Of a DNA stretch of 64,000 nt, positions 54,815 through 62,632 are shown piece after piece. How positions within the stretch are numbered: position 1 is the first letter of the stretch; every line of letters begins with the position of its first letter. The notes under the pieces are model-generated. The model saw only the letters and a program-made list of their open reading frames with translations. It did not search any database and was not told where the DNA came from. Origin of the DNA: Aquabacterium soli (GTDB lineage Bacteria > Pseudomonadota > Gammaproteobacteria > Burkholderiales > Burkholderiaceae_C); the NCBI RefSeq assembly GCF_003933735.1, contig NZ_RSED01000010.1, positions 121,210 to 185,209 on the forward strand. The letters run 5' to 3'. The position numbers and the translations under genes were made by a program.

Positions 54815-55522
54815 ATGTCCCATGTGCTGCTGATCAATCCCAACACCAGCACCGAAGTCACCGTGCGCCTGCTCGATCAGTTGCGGCCCTGGTGTCCGCC
54901 GGGGGCTGAACTGGTTGGTCTGACCGCCGGCTTCGGCGAGCCCTACATCGCCACCGAGGCGGCCTATGTGGTGGCTGGCCACGCCGTGCTGGAGGCCTTT
55001 CACCACCATGTGGACGAGCATGGCCTGCCGCGCGCGGTGCTGGTGGGCTGCTTCGGTGATCCGGCCGTGTGGGCCCTGCGCGCCGAGGCCCCCGAGGTGC
55101 CCGTGATGGGCCTGGCCGAGGCGGCGATGCGCGAGGCGAAGGCGCTGGGCCCCTTCGCCGTGGTCACCGGCGGCCACGCCTGGGGCCCGATGCTGGAGCG
55201 CCTGGCGCGCGGCCTGGGCCTGGGCGGTGCGGAGGGCTTGCAGCAGGTGCACACGGTCGAGGCCAGTGGCGGTGAACTGGCCGCCGACCCCGGGGCCGCA
55301 TCGGCCCTGCTGCGCGATGCCTGCGTGATGGTGGCGCAGGGCGCACCGCGCCCGGCGGCGGTGGTGCTGGGGGGCGCCGTGCTGGGCGGCTGGGCCGCGC
55401 CGATCGCGCCGCTGCTGCCCTGCCCGCTGATCGACAACGTGGAAGCGGGCGGGCGCTGGCTGGGTCAGGTGCTCAGCCAGCCTACCGAACCGAACCATGT
55501 CGTGGCGGACGGCGTGGGCTGA
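54815..55522 (+). CDS. Asp/Glu/hydantoin racemase-family enzyme with one catalytic Cys missing
   Basis: 235 residues from ATG 54815. The family fold is recognisable: LLINPNTSTEVT at the start, first catalytic Cys79 in VGCFGDP, and GPFAVVTGG. The second active-site segment, normally Leu-Gly-Cys-Ala, reads VVLGGAVLGG with Gly at 187. A two-base racemase needs both Cys, so this may be a decarboxylase/isomerase-like or single-base variant, or an inactive member. As the last gene of the importer operon it probably acts on the imported compound (hydantoin, allantoin or malonate-like are possibilities). Confidence 0.82.
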   Translation: MSHVLLINPNTSTEVTVRLLDQLRPWCPPGAELVGLTAGFGEPYIATEAAYVVAGHAVLEAFHHHVDEHGLPRAVLVGCFGDPAVWALRAEAPEVPVMGLAEAAMREAKALGPFAVVTGGHAWGPMLERLARGLGLGGAEGLQQVHTVEASGGELAADPGAASALLRDACVMVAQGAPRPAAVVLGGAVLGGWAAPIAPLLPCPLIDNVEAGGRWLGQVLSQPTEPNHVVADGVG

Positions 55523-55545
55523 GCCGGGGGCTCTTGCCGAGGCGC

Positions 55546-56232
55546 TCAGCCCCGCTGGCGGTGGCGCGAGACAGCCAGCATGCCCAGACCTGTGGCCAGC
55601 AAGGCCCAGGTGGAAGGTTCGGGCACGACACCGGCTTGCAGTTGCAGCGTGGGCGCCGCACCGAGGTCCGTCCAGGCGCTGACGCTGATGGTGCCATTGG
55701 CGCCGAAGCGCACGCCACCCGGATTGCTCAGGTAGATGGTGCCGTTGGTGTCCAGGCCCACCGTGGTGGATGACGCAGGCTGTGTGATCGTCAGTTGGCT
55801 GCCGGTGTGCGAAGACGGCTGGCTGAAGACCACGGCGCTGCCCGGCAGCAGCGTCAGCTCAGAGGTGTTGACCGGTGTCGGAAAGGCGCCGGTGGTGCTG
55901 TCCCAGCTCTCGATGACCACGGTGTCGCCTTGCAATTGGATCGAGCCCTGGCTGTCGACCACCGGGGCGTACAAGGCCAGCGAGTCGGCCTGGAGCAGGA
56001 CATCGGCCAGCGTGATGCTGGTGTCGCTGTAGAGGCTCAAGGCCCCCTCGGACACGATGGAGCCGCCCGAGATGCTGAGCGCGCCCTGGCAGTCGATCCG
56101 CAGGCCGGAGCCCAGTGCGTTGAGTGCCAGGCTCTGCGAGCAGCTGATGGTGGTGTTCACGGAGGCGGCATGGGCGCCGCCTGCCAGCATGGATGCAGCC
56201 AGAACCAGGCCGCGCATCGTCATCGATCGCAT
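55546..56232 (-). CDS. PEP-CTERM sorted exopolysaccharide-associated protein
   Basis: 228 residues with a signal peptide (ending AGGAHAAS) and a C-terminal sorting signal VPEPSTWALLATGLGMLAVSRHRQ: Pro-Glu-Pro, membrane helix and basic tail. Exosortase/EpsH would process it. The body is low-complexity Ser/Thr/Gly beta-helix-like sequence with only two Cys. It is probably a surface or biofilm-matrix protein. The exosortase itself is not in this window. A start at Met5 (56220) is also possible. Confidence 0.88.
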   Translation of the reverse strand: MRSMTMRGLVLAASMLAGGAHAASVNTTISCSQSLALNALGSGLRIDCQGALSISGGSIVSEGALSLYSDTSITLADVLLQADSLALYAPVVDSQGSIQLQGDTVVIESWDSTTGAFPTPVNTSELTLLPGSAVVFSQPSSHTGSQLTITQPASSTTVGLDTNGTIYLSNPGGVRFGANGTISVSAWTDLGAAPTLQLQAGVVPEPSTWALLATGLGMLAVSRHRQRG

Positions 56233-56391
56233 GTGTGTCTCCCTTGTGTGTACCGAGCCCTCCTTGCTGGACAGGCTTCAAGCGTGAAGGAGTGTAAAGA
56301 AATCGTTCCACGCCATGTGTGAAACGCCGTATCGTGCGATCTGCACCCCCGTGAACGAGGGGCTTTCAGAAGATTTCGCGTAGAAACCCTT

Positions 56392-56420
56392 TTGACGGTT
56401 TTACGTATGAAGGGTAAAAC
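56392..56420 (+). promoter_or_regulatory. Sigma70-type promoter for the sterol desaturase gene
   Basis: TTGACG (56392-56397), 17-nt spacer, TAAAAC (56415-56420), about 45 nt before the start codon. Confidence 0.5.
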
Positions 56421-56464
56421 TATCAATGTCAGGGGGCTGATAGCAAAACCGAAAGGTCAAGCAC

Positions 56465-57442
56465 ATGCGCAGGCTGTTGTTGAGCTGGGCATTCTTGGGT
56501 ATCGCCGTGTCGTTGGGGATCTGGTCCACCATCGCGCTTGATTACGACCAGAACAAGGTTGTGCTGTACTACCTGTTCCCCTATTTCGCCTTGGCCACAG
56601 CCCTGCAATACCTCTGGCCGGAGCAGTCCAATGAGTTCGCCCCGGGCGAGATCTGGACAGACATCCTCAACAACATTGGCCTGCTGATGGTGACCGCCTT
56701 CCAGGGTGTCGTCGTGCACTGGATGGCAGAGGGCGGGCATGGCCTGCTGTTCCAGTGGGGCTGGGTGTCCATGTCGTTCTCGGCGCACAACCTGCCCATG
56801 TGGGCGCAGGTGCTGGTGGCCTGGCTGGTGTTCGACTTCATGTTCTACGTCACGCACCGCATCGCGCACGAGGTCGATTTCTTCTGGCGCTTTCACAGCG
56901 TGCACCACAGCGCCAACCGGCTGAGCTTCCTCAACGCCAGCCGGGTGCACCCCGTCGATATCATCTGGCGCCGCCTGGTGCCGCTGTTCGTGGCCTACCA
57001 GACCGGCGTGAGCGCCAACGCCATGATCATGGCCAACACCATCGGCGCCGTGCTGGCCGTGATCACGCACCTGAACGTGGACTTCCGCTTCGGCGTGCTG
57101 AACTACGTGTTCGGCTCCAACGAGGTGCACCGCTGGCACCACTCCAACAAGATCGAAGAGGCCAAGAACTTCTCGGTGGTGATGATCTGGGACCACCTCT
57201 TCGGCACCTTTGTCTACAAGCCCCAGGGCCAGGAGCGTCCGGAAAAGATGGGCCTGTTCAACGAGCTCTACTACCCGCAGCACAACTTCTGGGGTCAGTT
57301 GCTGATCCCCTTCGCCTGGAAACGCTGGAAGGCCCGCCAAGCCGCGGCCCAGCAGGATGCAGTGGCCACCGAACCCGCTTTTGTCGACACCTTGCCCGCG
57401 CAGCGGGCGCAGACGGACAAGGGCAATCAACTGGCGGTCTGA
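56465..57442 (+). CDS. Sterol desaturase/fatty acid hydroxylase-family membrane protein
   Basis: 325 residues with several membrane helices and the three His clusters that bind the di-iron centre: HRIAHE, FHSVHHSA and EVHRWHHS, in family order and spacing. The family oxygenates lipids (sterol, fatty-acid, carotenoid or alkylglycerol bonds). The substrate is not predictable. It has its own upstream promoter-like sequence. Confidence 0.9.
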   Translation: MRRLLLSWAFLGIAVSLGIWSTIALDYDQNKVVLYYLFPYFALATALQYLWPEQSNEFAPGEIWTDILNNIGLLMVTAFQGVVVHWMAEGGHGLLFQWGWVSMSFSAHNLPMWAQVLVAWLVFDFMFYVTHRIAHEVDFFWRFHSVHHSANRLSFLNASRVHPVDIIWRRLVPLFVAYQTGVSANAMIMANTIGAVLAVITHLNVDFRFGVLNYVFGSNEVHRWHHSNKIEEAKNFSVVMIWDHLFGTFVYKPQGQERPEKMGLFNELYYPQHNFWGQLLIPFAWKRWKARQAAAQQDAVATEPAFVDTLPAQRAQTDKGNQLAV

Positions 57443-57523
57443 GCCGCGCGGCGCGCCCATCGCCGACAATGAAGGCCTGGCCGCCGCTTCCTGGCGGCAG
57501 GTCTCCAGGAGTCGAGCAGCAAG

Positions 57524-58975
57524 ATGGCGTGGACCGATCGAAACAGCCCCATCGTGGCCGTGGCCACGGCCCCCGGGCGTGGTGCCGTGGGCATGGTGCG
57601 CGTGTCCGGCCGCGGGCTGGCGCCGCTGGCCCGGGCGCTGACGGGCCGCGATCTGGCCCCTCGCCATGCCACCTATGGCCCTCTGCGCGATGCGCGCGGC
57701 GAGGCCATCGACCACGGCCTGGCCATCTTCTTTCCAGGCCCGAACAGCTACACCGGCGAAGACGTGCTGGAGCTGCAGGCCCACGGCGGCCCCGTGGTGC
57801 TGCAGCTGCTGGTGGCGCGCTGCCTTGAAGCGGCTGCCGGCCTTGACGGCCTCACCGGCCAGCCCTTGCTGCCCGGCCTGCGCCTGGCCGAGCCGGGCGA
57901 GTTCACCGAGCGTGCCTTCCTCAACGACAAGATCGACCTGGCCCAGGCCGAGGCCATTGCCGACCTGATCGACGCCAGCACCGAGGCTGCCGCGCGCTCG
58001 GCCAGCCGCTCGCTGGGCGGCGCGTTCTCAGGCGAGGTCAACCACCTGCGCGATCGCCTGATCGAGCTGCGCATGCTGGTCGAGGCCACGCTGGATTTCC
58101 CGGAAGAAGAGATCGACTTCCTGGAGAAAGCCCGCGCCCGCGAGCGCCTGGACAAGGTGGCCGAGGCGGTGGACAGCGTGCTGGCCCACGCCCGCCAGGG
58201 CGCCCTGCTGCGCGAAGGCCTGCAGGTGGTGCTGGCCGGCCAGCCCAATGCGGGCAAGAGCTCGCTGCTCAACGCGCTGGCCGGGGCCGAGCTGGCCATC
58301 GTCACGCCGATTGCGGGCACCACGCGCGACAAGGTCAGCGAGACCATCCAGATCGAAGGCGTGCCGCTGAAAGTGATCGACACCGCCGGCCTGCGGGCCG
58401 AGCACGAGGCCAGTGACGAGGTCGAGCGCATCGGCATGGCACGCAGCTGGGAGGCCATCGGCCAGGCCGATGTGGTGCTGTTCCTGCACGACCTGACGCG
58501 GGTGCATGAACAAGCCTATGCGCAGGCCGATGCCGACATCGCACAGCGCCTGGCAGAAGCCGTGGGCGAGCGTGTGCCGGTGCTGCATGTGCTCAACAAG
58601 GCCGATGCGGCAGATGCCGACGCGGTGGCCGCGCATCTGGCGGCCGACCTGGCGCCGCATGGCGAACGGGTGGCTCTGTCAGCGCGCACGGGTGAAGGGC
58701 TGGCGCCCCTGCGCCACGAGTTGCTGACGCTGGCCGGCTGGCAGCACAACGCCGAAGGCGTGTTCATCGCAAGGCAGCGGCATGTGCAGGCCCTGCGTGA
58801 AGCGCGTGGCCACCTGGAAGTGGCTCAGCTGCATGCGGCGCAGGCCGATGGGGCGCTGGATCTGCTGGCCGAAGAGTTGCGGCTGGCGCATGACGCGCTG
58901 GGCCGCATCACCGGGGCGTTCTCGGCCGATGACCTGCTGGGAGAAATCTTCAGCAGGTTCTGCATTGGCAAGTAG
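57524..58975 (+). CDS. mnmE: tRNA modification GTPase MnmE
   Basis: 483 residues. The N-terminal domain starts [20 protein letters not shown]; the GTPase has [17 protein letters not shown] (G1), GTTRD (G2), DTAGLR (G3) and NKAD (G4). It ends with the invariant FCIGK catalytic Cys motif. With MnmG it makes 5-carboxymethylaminomethyluridine in tRNA. It belongs to the origin-proximal core set. Confidence 0.97.
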   Translation: MAWTDRNSPIVAVATAPGRGAVGMVRVSGRGLAPLARALTGRDLAPRHATYGPLRDARGEAIDHGLAIFFPGPNSYTGEDVLELQAHGGPVVLQLLVARCLEAAAGLDGLTGQPLLPGLRLAEPGEFTERAFLNDKIDLAQAEAIADLIDASTEAAARSASRSLGGAFSGEVNHLRDRLIELRMLVEATLDFPEEEIDFLEKARARERLDKVAEAVDSVLAHARQGALLREGLQVVLAGQPNAGKSSLLNALAGAELAIVTPIAGTTRDKVSETIQIEGVPLKVIDTAGLRAEHEASDEVERIGMARSWEAIGQADVVLFLHDLTRVHEQAYAQADADIAQRLAEAVGERVPVLHVLNKADAADADAVAAHLAADLAPHGERVALSARTGEGLAPLRHELLTLAGWQHNAEGVFIARQRHVQALREARGHLEVAQLHAAQADGALDLLAEELRLAHDALGRITGAFSADDLLGEIFSRFCIGK

Positions 58976-59099
58976 ATCCTTGTCTGCCGATGTTGGGGAT
59001 GGCTAGAGCCATATAGCCCCCCTTTGGGTGCCCACAACAGCGGGAGTTACAGCCGGCCGGTCGTGGCCTACGATCCAGGCTTACCCCCTGGAGCTGATC

Positions 59100-59459
59100 A
59101 TGGTCAACACCCTCAATGCAGTTCCGCGGCTCGATGCACTCGCCAGTGCCTTGAGCCAGGCCTGGGCTCGGCTGAGCCAACGACAGTTCGAACCGCTGGC
59201 CAGATGGAAGCTCATGCATGTTGATCGTGACGGCGAGCTCCAGAGCGTCATCGTTGATGTTCTGGAAGCGGTGCCATTGGAGCGCTTGATCCTGGTGCGC
59301 CGCAGCCCAGAAGACGAGCCCTTGGTCATCAAGACCAGCCGTGTCGTTGAAGCTGTCGATGTGCAAACAGGCCAGAAGGTGATGTTGGACCGTTGGCTTG
59401 TCGACGCCGGGCTGGCGCAGTGCCCCGAAGACGTTCGTCCTGACAGCTGGATCCACTGA
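59100..59459 (+). CDS. Small conserved-looking protein of unknown function
   Basis: 119 residues from ATG 59100 (a longer frame from 59028 is possible but lacks sequence character). Mostly helix then beta (LERLILVRRSPEDEPLVIKTSRVVEAVDVQTGQKVMLDRWL). No signal peptide or membrane helix. I do not recognise a family. Coding character is plausible from GC-rich third positions. Confidence 0.55.
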   Translation: MVNTLNAVPRLDALASALSQAWARLSQRQFEPLARWKLMHVDRDGELQSVIVDVLEAVPLERLILVRRSPEDEPLVIKTSRVVEAVDVQTGQKVMLDRWLVDAGLAQCPEDVRPDSWIH

Positions 59460-59493
59460 AGTACCCACAGCCATTGCAACCTTCAAGGAGTGC

Positions 59494-60000
59494 ATGATGA
59501 AGACTGGTACCCGGCGCGGGCACAAGCTGCTCGCTGGCGTGATCGGAATTGGTTTTGCCCTCTGGGGATGGTCCGCCTCGGCGCAGGTGTGCTGCCCTGC
59601 AGGGTGCGTGCAAGATGCCACACGTTGCGTGAGAGCAGATGCAACACGAGCGAGTTGCCCTGTGGTGAGCTGCGCCAAGGGGCCTCCCAGTGGCCGCGCC
59701 ACCACTGGTGGAGGCTCTGGCCACGGCTCGGGCCGGGCACCGGCTGGCTCATCCGGTGGCGGACGCATTTGCCAGTACGCGCCGGGCCAAGAGAGGCTCC
59801 CACCCGGCAGCTTCATCAAGACCTGCTCGTCGGTGAACTATCAGTGCACGAACAGCAAAGACACCCTCAGCGCCCTGTGCAAGGACAAGAGGGGACAGCT
59901 GAAGAAGTCCAAGATCCAGGGACCGTCCACCTGCGCAGATGTGGTCAACCGCGACGGCAAGCTTGTTTGCGCCAAGCGGCGTCACTACATCCCCCTCTAG
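59494..60000 (+). CDS. Secreted protein with CVNH (cyanovirin-N)-like domain
   Basis: 168 residues from ATG 59494, with AAGGAG 4 nt before; Met at 59497 is an alternative. It has a signal peptide (ending WSASAQV), then a Cys-rich segment (VCCPAGCVQDATRCVRADATRASCPVVSC), a Gly/Ser linker, and a C-terminal region (PPGSFIKTCSSVNYQCTNSKDTLSALCKDKRGQLKKSKI...NRDGKLVCAK). That matches the CVNH pattern of GSFxxTC...LxAxCxxxxG...xxGxLxC by eye. CVNH proteins bind mannose-rich glycans. Confidence 0.6.
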   Translation: MMKTGTRRGHKLLAGVIGIGFALWGWSASAQVCCPAGCVQDATRCVRADATRASCPVVSCAKGPPSGRATTGGGSGHGSGRAPAGSSGGGRICQYAPGQERLPPGSFIKTCSSVNYQCTNSKDTLSALCKDKRGQLKKSKIQGPSTCADVVNRDGKLVCAKRRHYIPL

Positions 60001-60045
60001 TCAGTCACCGCCCTACTGCCGTCTCGTTGTTCGCACTGAGCGCAG

Positions 60046-60270
60046 TCAGCGTCTGCCGAGCGCCGAGGCAATCGGATGCTTGCGCTTGACGGAGGTAGAT
60101 GCCCACACAAGGGCGGTGACCGACAACAGGATGCCGCTCACCAACCCCCCGATCGCCAACAATCCCGACGGGGTGACGCGGGCCTTCACCTGCATCGATG
60201 CCTTGCCAGCGCCGGCGGCAATTTCGGCGGTCTGCGGTTTCGACAAAATCGTGTTGTTCAACTTGGCCAT
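60046..60270 (-). CDS. Small single-pass membrane protein
   Basis: 74 residues from ATG 60270 (ATG 60297 also in frame). The C-terminal half has one membrane helix (PSGLLAIGGLVSGILLSVTALVWAST) and a basic end (SVKRKHPIASALGRR). It is convergent with the CVNH-like gene. No family recognised; the coding call rests on length and composition. Confidence 0.45.
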   Translation of the reverse strand: MAKLNNTILSKPQTAEIAAGAGKASMQVKARVTPSGLLAIGGLVSGILLSVTALVWASTSVKRKHPIASALGRR

Positions 60271-60447
60271 GGTGGTGCCCGTAGGTTCGTGATGCATTGG
60301 CCAGAGCAACGCGCGTTCCCGGCAGCGCCAAGCCCAAGTGCCGTAGGCGCTCACTGACGCGCGTTCGCGCCTCTGACCTATAGCCAACCTCTGCGCGGCG
60401 GGCTCTAATGCCTCATGGGCCGCAAGAGCCCCGCTGAGGAGACCACA

Positions 60448-60576
60448 ATGAACCCCAAGAGACCGTTCCTGATCGTGGTGATCGTCGCTGCCATGGCGCT
60501 GGTTGCCTTTCTGACGCTCTCCGGAAGGGACAAGGCAGACGCCGTTCCAGCCATGGCGATCCCTGAGGCCAGGTAA
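60448..60576 (+). CDS. 42-residue membrane/signal-anchor protein
   Basis: Begins MNPKRPFLIVVIVAAMALVA and continues FLTLSGRDKAD: a short basic head and one hydrophobic helix, with GAGGAG 8 nt before the ATG. No family recognised. It could be a small inner-membrane protein. Confidence 0.5.
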   Translation: MNPKRPFLIVVIVAAMALVAFLTLSGRDKADAVPAMAIPEAR

Positions 60577-60845
60577 CGGCCACCCCTTGAGAGGGATGGC
60601 GCTGCAAGGCTTGCCATCGACACTCTCTGATGGCAAGACGGGCCAGATCATCATCGACAGAGCCATCGGCATTGCGGACGCCGCTTGTGGAACAGGACTG
60701 TCGTTGAAGATCGTCGGCTGGGTGGCCGGCGCTCAGGATCTGAACCCTGCCGACAGGCCTCTGCAGCGGACAGTGATGAAGTGCCTGATGGGTTTGACTT
60801 CTGCTTTCAGGCTCTCAGGCAGCTTTAGCTTCTTTTCCAGACGCT

Positions 60846-60998
60846 TCAGGCAGGTTTGTTCTTCAGCTTGCCCTTGGGCGCGACCGAGGTCATCGGTGCA
60901 ATGGGCCGGGTGGACGTGCTCGACGATTCCTTTGGCGGACTGGTGTCCTTCTTGGGCTTCTTCGACATCTTGTTGCTGCGTTGTTCGCCTTTTGGCAT
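60846..60998 (-). CDS. Small Lys-rich protein of a conserved short family
   Basis: 50 residues on the reverse strand from ATG 60998, with GAGGAG six bases before. It begins MPKGEQRSNKMSKKPKKD, the style of a short, very basic protein repeatedly seen in Burkholderiales (MxKGxQRSNKxxKKPKK). Function unknown. The tail (VAPKGKLKNKPA) is also basic. Confidence 0.65.
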   Translation of the reverse strand: MPKGEQRSNKMSKKPKKDTSPPKESSSTSTRPIAPMTSVAPKGKLKNKPA

Positions 60999-61042
60999 GT
61001 GGAGCTCCTCGTTGAGTAGCGTCATGTTACCCGGGCTGCAGG

Positions 61043-61459
61043 CTACTTCCTTCGCGCTGGCTTGGTCTTGACGGCAGATGTGTTGAGCGCCACAGCCGCC
61101 TGGATCAGGGCCTTGAACGCGGCCTCGTCAATGCGCTGCCCTTCATGGATGTCGATGGCGCGCCGCGTGTTGCCGTCGAGGCTGGCGTTGAACAGGCCGG
61201 TGGGATCCGGCAGCGAGGCCCCTTTGGCGAAGGTCAGCTTCACGGCCGACTTGTAGGTCTCGCCAGTGCAGAGAATGCCATCGTGGGACCACACCGGCGT
61301 GCCGCGCCATTTCAGCTCTTCGAGCACGTCTGGATCCGCCTCATGGATGAGTGCACGCACCTCTTGCAAGGTTTCGCCGCGCCAGTCGGCGAGCTCGGCC
61401 ATCTTCTGGTCGATCAATGCCGAGGCCGAGGGGCCATCATTTGAATCAGGGGTGGGCAT
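61043..61459 (-). CDS. DUF1801 (YdhG/Fra-like) domain protein
   Basis: 138 residues. The core (WRGETLQEVRALIHEADPDVLEELKWRGTPVWSHDGILCTGETYKSAVKLTFAKGASL, then IHEGQRIDEAAFKALI) is typical of the DUF1801/YdhG family. It is 21 nt downstream of a second DUF1801 gene on the same strand. Confidence 0.82.
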   Translation of the reverse strand: MPTPDSNDGPSASALIDQKMAELADWRGETLQEVRALIHEADPDVLEELKWRGTPVWSHDGILCTGETYKSAVKLTFAKGASLPDPTGLFNASLDGNTRRAIDIHEGQRIDEAAFKALIQAAVALNTSAVKTKPARRK

Positions 61460-61480
61460 GCAGGCCTCCGAAAAGGTTCG

Positions 61481-61867
61481 TCACCAGAAGCCGTCGTCGC
61501 CACGCTCACGCACCAGCTTCACGCTGCGCTCGGCGATCTGGCGAATGAGTGCCTCCGGCAGGGGCTCAGAGTACGGAAGCTTGAGCGTGCCCTTGGTGGT
61601 CTGGCGCGGGGGCAGCTCGTCTCGGAACGCCTCCAGCGCCGCGGCTGGCGGGGCAAAGCTGCAGTGGGCCTTGTGCGCTGAAAAGGCGAACACGAAGCGG
61701 GGCTCCACGAAGAACGGGGTGCCCCACTTGATCGCCTCTTGCGCGTCCGGTGCCACGCTCTTGAGCAAGGCGTACAACTGCCGAAGCGGGGGCTGGCCTT
61801 CAGCAGGCGCGGCCTGGATGTACTCGGCAATGGTGGTCGGCTTGCTGGCCATGTCATCCGCCCTCAC
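61481..61867 (-). CDS. DUF1801 (YdhG-like) domain protein
   Basis: 128 residues from 61867; Met6 (61852) may be the real start. The family pattern is visible: TIAEYIQAAPAEGQPPLRQLYALLKSVAPDAQEAIKWGTPFF...FAFSAHKAHCSFAP...LKLPYSEPLPEALI. Length and strand suggest it forms a two-gene unit with the following DUF1801 gene. Function unknown. Confidence 0.8.
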   Translation of the reverse strand: MRADDMASKPTTIAEYIQAAPAEGQPPLRQLYALLKSVAPDAQEAIKWGTPFFVEPRFVFAFSAHKAHCSFAPPAAALEAFRDELPPRQTTKGTLKLPYSEPLPEALIRQIAERSVKLVRERGDDGFW

Positions 61868-61906
61868 GTGCTCATGCCCTCACGGACGCGGGGCGGTGTG
61901 TGGACT

Positions 61907-62509
61907 TTAACGGCTCTCGGCGGGCGGCAGGGCCACCAGCTTGTTGACGTCGAAGCCTTGCTCGGTCAAGCGCGCCTTGATGGCCGCCAGGTCTTGTGCG
62001 GGCAAGGTGGGCGTGCGCGCCAGGATCCACAGGTATTCACGCGTGGGCTCGCTGACCACGCTGTAGCGGTAGTCGTCGGCCAGCTGCACCACCCAGTACG
62101 GGGCCCACACGCCCGGGAACCACGAGACGATGGCCGGCGCGAAACGCACCTCCAGCCGGGCGGTGCTCACGGGCTCTTCCAGCGGGATGCCCAGCAGGCG
62201 CTTTTGCTGCAGGCGGGCACGGCCCACCACGTCGTCCACCTTGCCATCGACTGTGCGGCAGCGGTTGGTCACTTCCACCTGGCCATGGGCCAGCAGCTTG
62301 TAGTCGGCGGTCACGTCGCTGGTGCACTGCTTCTGGAAGCGGTTGGGGTAGTAGGCGATCTGGTACCAGTGGCCCATGTAGCGGTTGATGTCCACCGAGG
62401 GCACGCTTTGCAGGGGCCCAGCGGCTGCGGCCAGGGCGTGGCTGCCGGCGAACAGGGCCAGGGCGGCGACGAGCGAGGCGCGCCAGGGTGAGGGCAGGCG
62501 AGGGGTCAT
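61907..62509 (-). CDS. blc: Bacterial lipocalin (Blc-like), signal-peptide form
   Basis: 200 residues from ATG 62509. A Sec signal peptide (ending SHALA/AAAG) has no lipobox Cys, unlike E. coli Blc. The lipocalin GxW motif is in YMGHWYQIAYYPNRFQKQC; the second conserved region is DYRYSVVSEPTREYLWILARTP. Two Cys residues (QKQC, TNRC) can form a disulfide. It binds lysolipids or fatty acids in the periplasm. Confidence 0.9.
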   Translation of the reverse strand: MTPRLPSPWRASLVAALALFAGSHALAAAAGPLQSVPSVDINRYMGHWYQIAYYPNRFQKQCTSDVTADYKLLAHGQVEVTNRCRTVDGKVDDVVGRARLQQKRLLGIPLEEPVSTARLEVRFAPAIVSWFPGVWAPYWVVQLADDYRYSVVSEPTREYLWILARTPTLPAQDLAAIKARLTEQGFDVNKLVALPPAESR

Positions 62510-62632
62510 GCTCTTGTCTCCGTGGTGCGATGCAATGGCACGTTCTAGCAAGCCTTGAGCGCGCGCGACGTGAGCACTTGTAGTGACCCTGCCGCCGCCC
62601 GGCCTAAGCTTGATGTCTGATAGTGGAGGCCG

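Noticed and set aside
60587..61015. A 142-codon forward open frame downstream of the 42-residue gene
   Set aside because: Ser/Cys/Trp-rich sequence without domain; it is antisense to the better supported 50-residue Lys-rich gene at 60846-60998.
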